Made by a program: the position numbers and the translations under genes. Shown here one piece after another: positions 18,801 through 21,841 of a DNA stretch of 21,841 nucleotides (position 1 is its first letter; each line of letters opens with the position of its first letter). Under the pieces are notes generated by a model. It was given only the letters and a program-made list of their open reading frames with translations, was not told where the DNA came from and ran no database searches. The DNA is from Saccoglossus kowalevskii (lineage: Eukaryota > Hemichordata > Enteropneusta > Harrimaniidae). The stretch is from contig NW_003156245.1 in NCBI RefSeq assembly GCF_000003605.2, positions 188,503-210,343 on the forward strand, read 5' to 3'.

Positions 18801-19300
18801 TATATATACATCAATGAAAAATATACATGGCAATTTTTACATTTTAAAACGCGGTAGTCGTCGCGCTGCAAACGTGGGACATTTGTGGTGGTAAACATTG
18901 ATTTCCCACAATCCAATGCGCTCTTCAAATGAAAATTACAAGTATGAAGTTTGACCTGGGTGCGACTGATTACCGCCGGTGATTCCTTGATACCTTCGAA
19001 TAACTTGAAAATTACCTAATTGAAGCTTGAAAACGTCTCACTTTGTACTCGTTGATCTGCACAACAGTCAAAGTCGCCATCTTTGTTTATATCAGACCCA
19101 TATATCTCGCACATGCGCAGCGCGACGACTACCGCGCTTTAATGAAATACACGGTTGCAGAGAGGGGTTTGCATAACACGGTCTTTTGTGCCTAAATATT
19201 AAAGAATGTTCGCTGATATTATGTCCGTATTAAAGAAACAGTTTATTAGCAACGTTGTTATGACAGCAGATTGTATTAGAATACTCACCTTTTGAGCCAT
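15562..19300 (-). CDS. Type II membrane protein with two kringle domains and Thr-rich stalk (whole gene model)
   Basis: Seven exons join in frame: 19300-19289, 18780-18666, 18575-18312, 17866-17831, 17434-17372, 16065-15961 and 15827-15562. If translation reads past the last donor-like site, TAA at 15564-15562 gives 286 residues. Residues 1-9 are a short N-terminus, about 10-36 a single membrane segment, 47-130 kringle 1, 131-198 a Thr-rich stalk, and 201-284 kringle 2. With no cleavable signal peptide and basic Lys residues before the membrane segment, it should sit as a signal-anchored protein with the kringles outside the cell. Kringles bind proteins, often through lysine side chains. Junctions after exon 2 are all phase 1, as is typical of shuffled extracellular domains. 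No protease domain is present. More exons downstream cannot be excluded. Confidence 0.8.
15961..16065 (-). CDS. Kringle gene exon 6 (Thr-rich stalk)
   Basis: This 105-base phase 1-1 exon lies between the acceptor tttgtatattccag and the consensus donor ACAG|GTGAGTTTG. It encodes 34 full codons, of which 13 are Thr. They include IVTYKTTEASITTMGTTEES and a following VTTKETTTM, with several TT pairs that could carry O-linked sugars. It has no cysteine. It precedes the second kringle exon and joins it through a split Asp codon. Confidence 0.7.
16066..17371. other. Intron 5 of the kringle gene with an unexplained long open frame
   Basis: This intron of about 1.3 kb contains the longest open frame in the window: 144 codons on the minus strand (16935-16501), with an overlapping 98-codon frame on the plus strand (16514-16810). 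Neither has a motif I recognise. The minus frame starts MIIVFMVGLVTLLRKKIPES and holds scattered Cys and basic residues. It may be a chance open frame, or a remnant of a mobile element or retrocopy inside the intron. Confidence 0.25.
17372..17434 (-). CDS. Kringle gene exon 5 (Thr/Ser-rich stalk)
   Basis: This 63-base phase 1-1 exon is bounded by the acceptor atatgttgatacag and the donor CCAG|GTAGGTGAT. It encodes STSAENPVYTTIATEHVSTP, with split Gly codons at both ends. It is rich in Thr and Ser and has no Cys, as expected for a stalk. It joins in frame with the exons on either side and could be skipped without shifting the frame. Confidence 0.6.
17591..17828. mobile_element. Diverged MITE copy in intron 4
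   Basis: The left end reads TTAAAGGGCGGTGGTTGTAG followed by GCGCATGTGC. The right end contains CGAACATGCGGAGCG then ACGA. Both match the ends of the 299-bp MITE at 18844-19142 (TTAAAGCGCGGTAGTCGTCG and GCGCATGTGC in its right-end reverse complement). The copy is about 240 bp and the right TTAA has decayed. It lies within an intron of the kringle gene, up against exon 4. Confidence 0.45.
17831..17866 (-). CDS. Kringle gene exon 4 (short Thr-rich stalk)
   Basis: This 36-base phase 1-1 exon lies between the acceptor acacatttcag and the donor CTAG|GTAAATT. It encodes GTTLEPTTVIL, with one Gly codon split at each end. Thr and Pro content suggests an extended, O-glycosylated linker following kringle 1. 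The donor lies right beside the end of a diverged MITE at 17591-17828. Confidence 0.55.
18312..18575 (-). CDS. Kringle gene exon 3 (kringle domain 1)
   Basis: This single phase 1-1 exon of 264 bases encodes a whole kringle. The six cysteines fall at model residues 47, 69, 98, 109, 121 and 130 and should pair 1-6, 2-4 and 3-5. Family landmarks are clear: SDYRG, PHYHSRTPENYP, the HNYCRNPDGD block, WCYTTDPDTRWGYCDI. Compared with plasminogen kringle 4, the lysine-binding positions look preserved: Arg where K35 lies, Asp-Asp for D55/D57, Trp62, Tyr for F64, Arg71 and Trp72. Acceptor ctttattgaag and donor TGTG|GTAGGAAT bound it. Binding to lysine is an inference from these residues. Confidence 0.92.
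18666..18780 (-). CDS. Kringle gene exon 2 (transmembrane segment)
   Basis: This exon of 38 codons plus one base is preceded by the acceptor tttgcttcag and followed by the donor GTTAGTCAT (phase 0-1). It encodes EKCSNFVVIGIVVAAIAL, then a run rich in Leu and Val, ending LRDTDNEF. The hydrophobic stretch is about 27 residues long, with Lys before it and Arg-Asp after it. That suits a signal anchor rather than a cleaved signal peptide, since no small-residue cleavage motif follows. The Cys at residue 7 could be palmitoylated or lie at the membrane face. Confidence 0.75.
18844..19142. mobile_element. 299-bp MITE with 22-bp terminal inverted repeats and TTAA ends
   Basis: The inverted repeats at 18848-18869 and 19117-19138 match at 21 of 22 positions (left AACGCGGTAGTCGTCGCGCT, right complement AGCGCGGTAGTCGTCGCGCT). 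Both are flanked by TTAA (18844-18847 and 19139-19142), as expected of a TTAA target-site duplication. That target is typical of piggyBac-type elements, though the terminal bases are not the classic CCC. There is no coding capacity. The element fills most of intron 1 of the kringle gene. Confidence 0.8.
19289..19300 (-). CDS. Kringle gene exon 1 (start codon, MAQK)
   Basis: The first coding exon holds ATGGCTCAAAAG followed by the strong donor GTGAGTATT. The start context (A at -3, G at +4) is good. The start was chosen because the exon joins in phase 0 to the membrane-segment exon and puts two Lys residues just before it. Upstream sequence is AT-rich, with no TATA box that I would call. A further 5' untranslated exon is possible. 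Confidence 0.7.
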
Positions 19301-21751
19301 TATGGTGGTTGGTTGTCAAATATATCCTATCAAAGAATCACATACGTTTGTTAAAAAAACATTTCACCATATTCTACAGAGACCGCTTAATCGCTATCGG
19401 TGTTAGACATATTACCCGCGTCACCATATAATTATCGGCGGTGCTGAACACATTAGAGATGGCAATCAACCACGTGCACTCCAGTGGGGTGAACAATATG
19501 TTGCTAACGGCGCTGCTAAATATCACTAAGTTAGAAGGCCTTTCTAATTATATAACCAACATTACTCAACTAAAATCGATATCAATTATCAATCTAGTAA
19601 GAGTAATGTATAATATCTACATAATCAAGTTTAGGTTTCCGATAATAACCTGGTGAGCATGAACCTTGTACCCAGGCACACTATTACATGACGCTTATGA
19701 CAGCAAATAGAGGAAAATAATGCAAAAATTACTTAAAACGAATAATTATGTGCGTCTTGTTTAAGCAATCCGTCCAAATATTGCTGGTCCAAAATAAATT
19801 TTCTTCGTTCGTGAATTACTCGTGCACTGCCAGGTATTGGATGGTTATGGGGCTGCACGTGGTACTAACATACCAATCAGAATGCACTTTTGTTATAATC
19901 AGCAGTGTTGCAGCCCGCATAATGTCTCCTGTCAGTATAAGCCCCTCAATATAAGGTGAAATAAAATTCAACATATCTGGGAATTTGGGGAAAATTTGTG
20001 AAATGTTGTAATCACTGTAATGTGTAACACTCAATGGATATTATATATGCTGGAGCTGCATTTTAATGACAAAATAAAACACAGAAAATACAATTGTTGA
20101 CATTTTATTTTAATAAATTGTTGGGAATGTATATATCGTCATATTTCACGTGTTATATATCGCCGGGTAATAATAAAATAATATTATATTTTGTGTGGTT
20201 GGAACATGATTCAATCAAAGCGAAATGTCCGGAAGTATGTTCAAACAAAATACTCTATAGCCTTAGTGATTGCAATGTAAAACCAACAAAGGTCATACGC
20301 TATTTAAATATTGTTTATTTATAAAGTGCCTATTGTTATATGCACGTATTTGTGAAAATCATGCTCAAGCCAATTTAGACTATAAGCACAGCTAGAACAT
20401 TGAAATTGACATGAATAACAGTTGTATGAGCAGCATAATATGTGTCAGTGTTTTTTATTCTAAGTTTGCCCTGATCCTCGATATGTACTTTACGTAGAGT
20501 AAATAAACATCTCACGGCAATACATGCTTTACGGGATTTATAGTTGAAAAAAATATGCCTGCAACGATGGCTGATCAGAAAAACAAAATGACTGCTTTCA
20601 CAATCGCTCTCACCACTTCCTTACAAAAATAATCCTAATATCGTGAATCAGGGTTAGAATTATTCGCACGCCTGTGTGTGGTAATATATTTTCATTCAAA
20701 TAATCCGAACATTACGTATACGTCGTCCAAAATGACCCAATGTATACTTACAATTAGTCAACTGTAGATTCGTAAATACAGGGCCAAAGGCTATGATTCT
20801 CTATCTCCGATAGGTTTCAACCGCGAATCATAGTAATATTCCGTCTTCAATGACAAAAATAGACGAGTGCTGTAGCTGTATGGTACTGCCTCGTTATCAT
20901 GGATGACGTAAATGACGTTATATATGATAGCAATAATTTCAGTGCATTGCACCGTATGGGAATGTGGCTCAAAACTACAGCTAAAAATTAATCACACACT
21001 TTTGTTTTCGACTAAAACCAAATATAAAACGGCAAAATAGTCAGCTGTTGAATGTTTTACTCTCCGTGTCACATTTTTTGCAGTGTATTTAGAAAAATTG
21101 CAGGCATAGGATTAAGTTTATTTTACGTTCTGGAATAGCGTTCCATTTGTGATGGTCACATCAGGCATGCGCTCAACCCCACAACGTGCATTATGAATAT
21201 AAAATTATTTGAAATGAAAATAAGAATGTAGTATATTATATTTTACTTACCAGTTGTCAAAAATGACACAATTTGTGATGCAAAGTAGTGAGATGTGCTT
21301 TTTCAGTAGTAGTACTGTATTATGGTATTTTTAGGCGAAAACATTCACCCAATTATAATATTTAAATCACCTCGCTGTTTTAATACGTTGAAGGCCATTT
21401 CGAATAAGCGTTATTGTTCAACTGTTTGTACTGTAAACCGCGGTCTACAAAATTGTGACTGTATTTTCGTGCAAACAACATAGTGACAGAAACAATACAC
21501 GGCCCCAAGTTGTATTCTCATTTAGATTTAGATTTTCACATTAAATCAACGATCATTCCTGAAGTGCAAATGATATGCCGAGTCACTTTAAATTAACTAC
21601 GAGGAATAATAATGTCGTGTTTCCTATATTTTGATAGCGGTCGATTAAGTAAATACGATAAATGTTTCTGTTCGACCGCATATAAGGCATATAAAATCCC
21701 TAACCCTAAATGTTACACCAAGCAAAATATAACAACAAACATATACTACTA
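19301..21751. other. AT-rich flank upstream of the kringle gene, no gene supported
   Basis: The first few hundred bases should hold the promoter and 5' leader of the minus-strand kringle gene, but no core element is clear enough to call. Open frames up to 76 codons (for example 20094-20324 plus, 20034-19816 minus) show no motif. Two telomere-like units (CCCTAACCCTAA) occur near 21698. Confidence 0.35.
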
Positions 21752-21841
21752 ATTATATTATATTATATTATATTATATTATATTATATTATATTATATTA
21801 TATTATATTATATTATATTATATTATATTATATTATATTAT
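21752..21841. repeat. (ATTAT)n microsatellite
   Basis: Eighteen perfect copies of the 5-bp unit ATTAT run to the window edge, so the true length is unknown. Perfection over 90 bases suggests a young or still-changing array. It has no coding potential. Confidence 0.97.

Noticed and set aside
18653-18928. 91-codon minus-strand frame rich in Cys and Ser
   Set aside because: It covers the membrane-segment exon in the wrong frame and runs into the MITE.
21696-21710. CCCTAACCCTAA, telomere-like units
   Set aside because: Only two units are present, too few to call an interstitial telomeric repeat.

Overview
The window looks like nuclear DNA of an invertebrate animal. It is AT-rich, its genes are split into short exons by GT-AG introns, and it carries decayed LINE and Tc1/mariner elements, MITEs and a pentanucleotide microsatellite. 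A bivalve or other lophotrochozoan is my guess from texture and element types only; nothing here proves it. I see no bacterial gene, operon, tRNA, rRNA or CRISPR array.

The clearest gene is on the minus strand, from the start codon at 19300 down to about 15562. Seven exons join in frame into a membrane protein of about 286 residues: a four-residue start exon, an exon holding one long hydrophobic segment, a complete kringle exon, three small Thr-rich exons (12, 21 and 35 codons' worth of sequence), and a second complete kringle exon. From the transmembrane exon onward every junction is phase 1. The layout suggests a signal-anchored (type II) cell-surface protein with two kringles held apart by a Thr-rich, probably O-glycosylated stalk. 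Two of its introns carry copies of one MITE family.

The left third (1-7900) is mostly AT-rich intron-like DNA. On the minus strand it holds two clearly paralogous 47- and 48-codon exons (1437-1297 and 2401-2258), each phase 0-0 with near-identical donor sites. Four weaker short exon candidates upstream (2897-2861, 3072-3050, 5926-5870, 7307-7259) are phase-compatible with them. Together they suggest a second minus-strand gene of unknown function. The same stretch contains degenerate tandem repeats in inverted arrangement (3430-3800 and 3975-4330) around a small 14-bp minisatellite, and a short MITE copy (5175-5306).

The middle (7947-12540) is a degraded plus-strand L1/Tx1-type LINE. ORF1 and ORF2 remnants are recognisable, but they carry many stops and frameshifts and the catalytic part of the reverse transcriptase is missing. 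A broken minus-strand Tc1-like transposase (13083-12572) directly abuts the LINE tail. A GC-richer segment beginning CAGTGGCGG follows at 13208.

The right end (19301-21751) has no gene that I can support. It finishes in a perfect 18-unit ATTAT microsatellite cut by the window edge.
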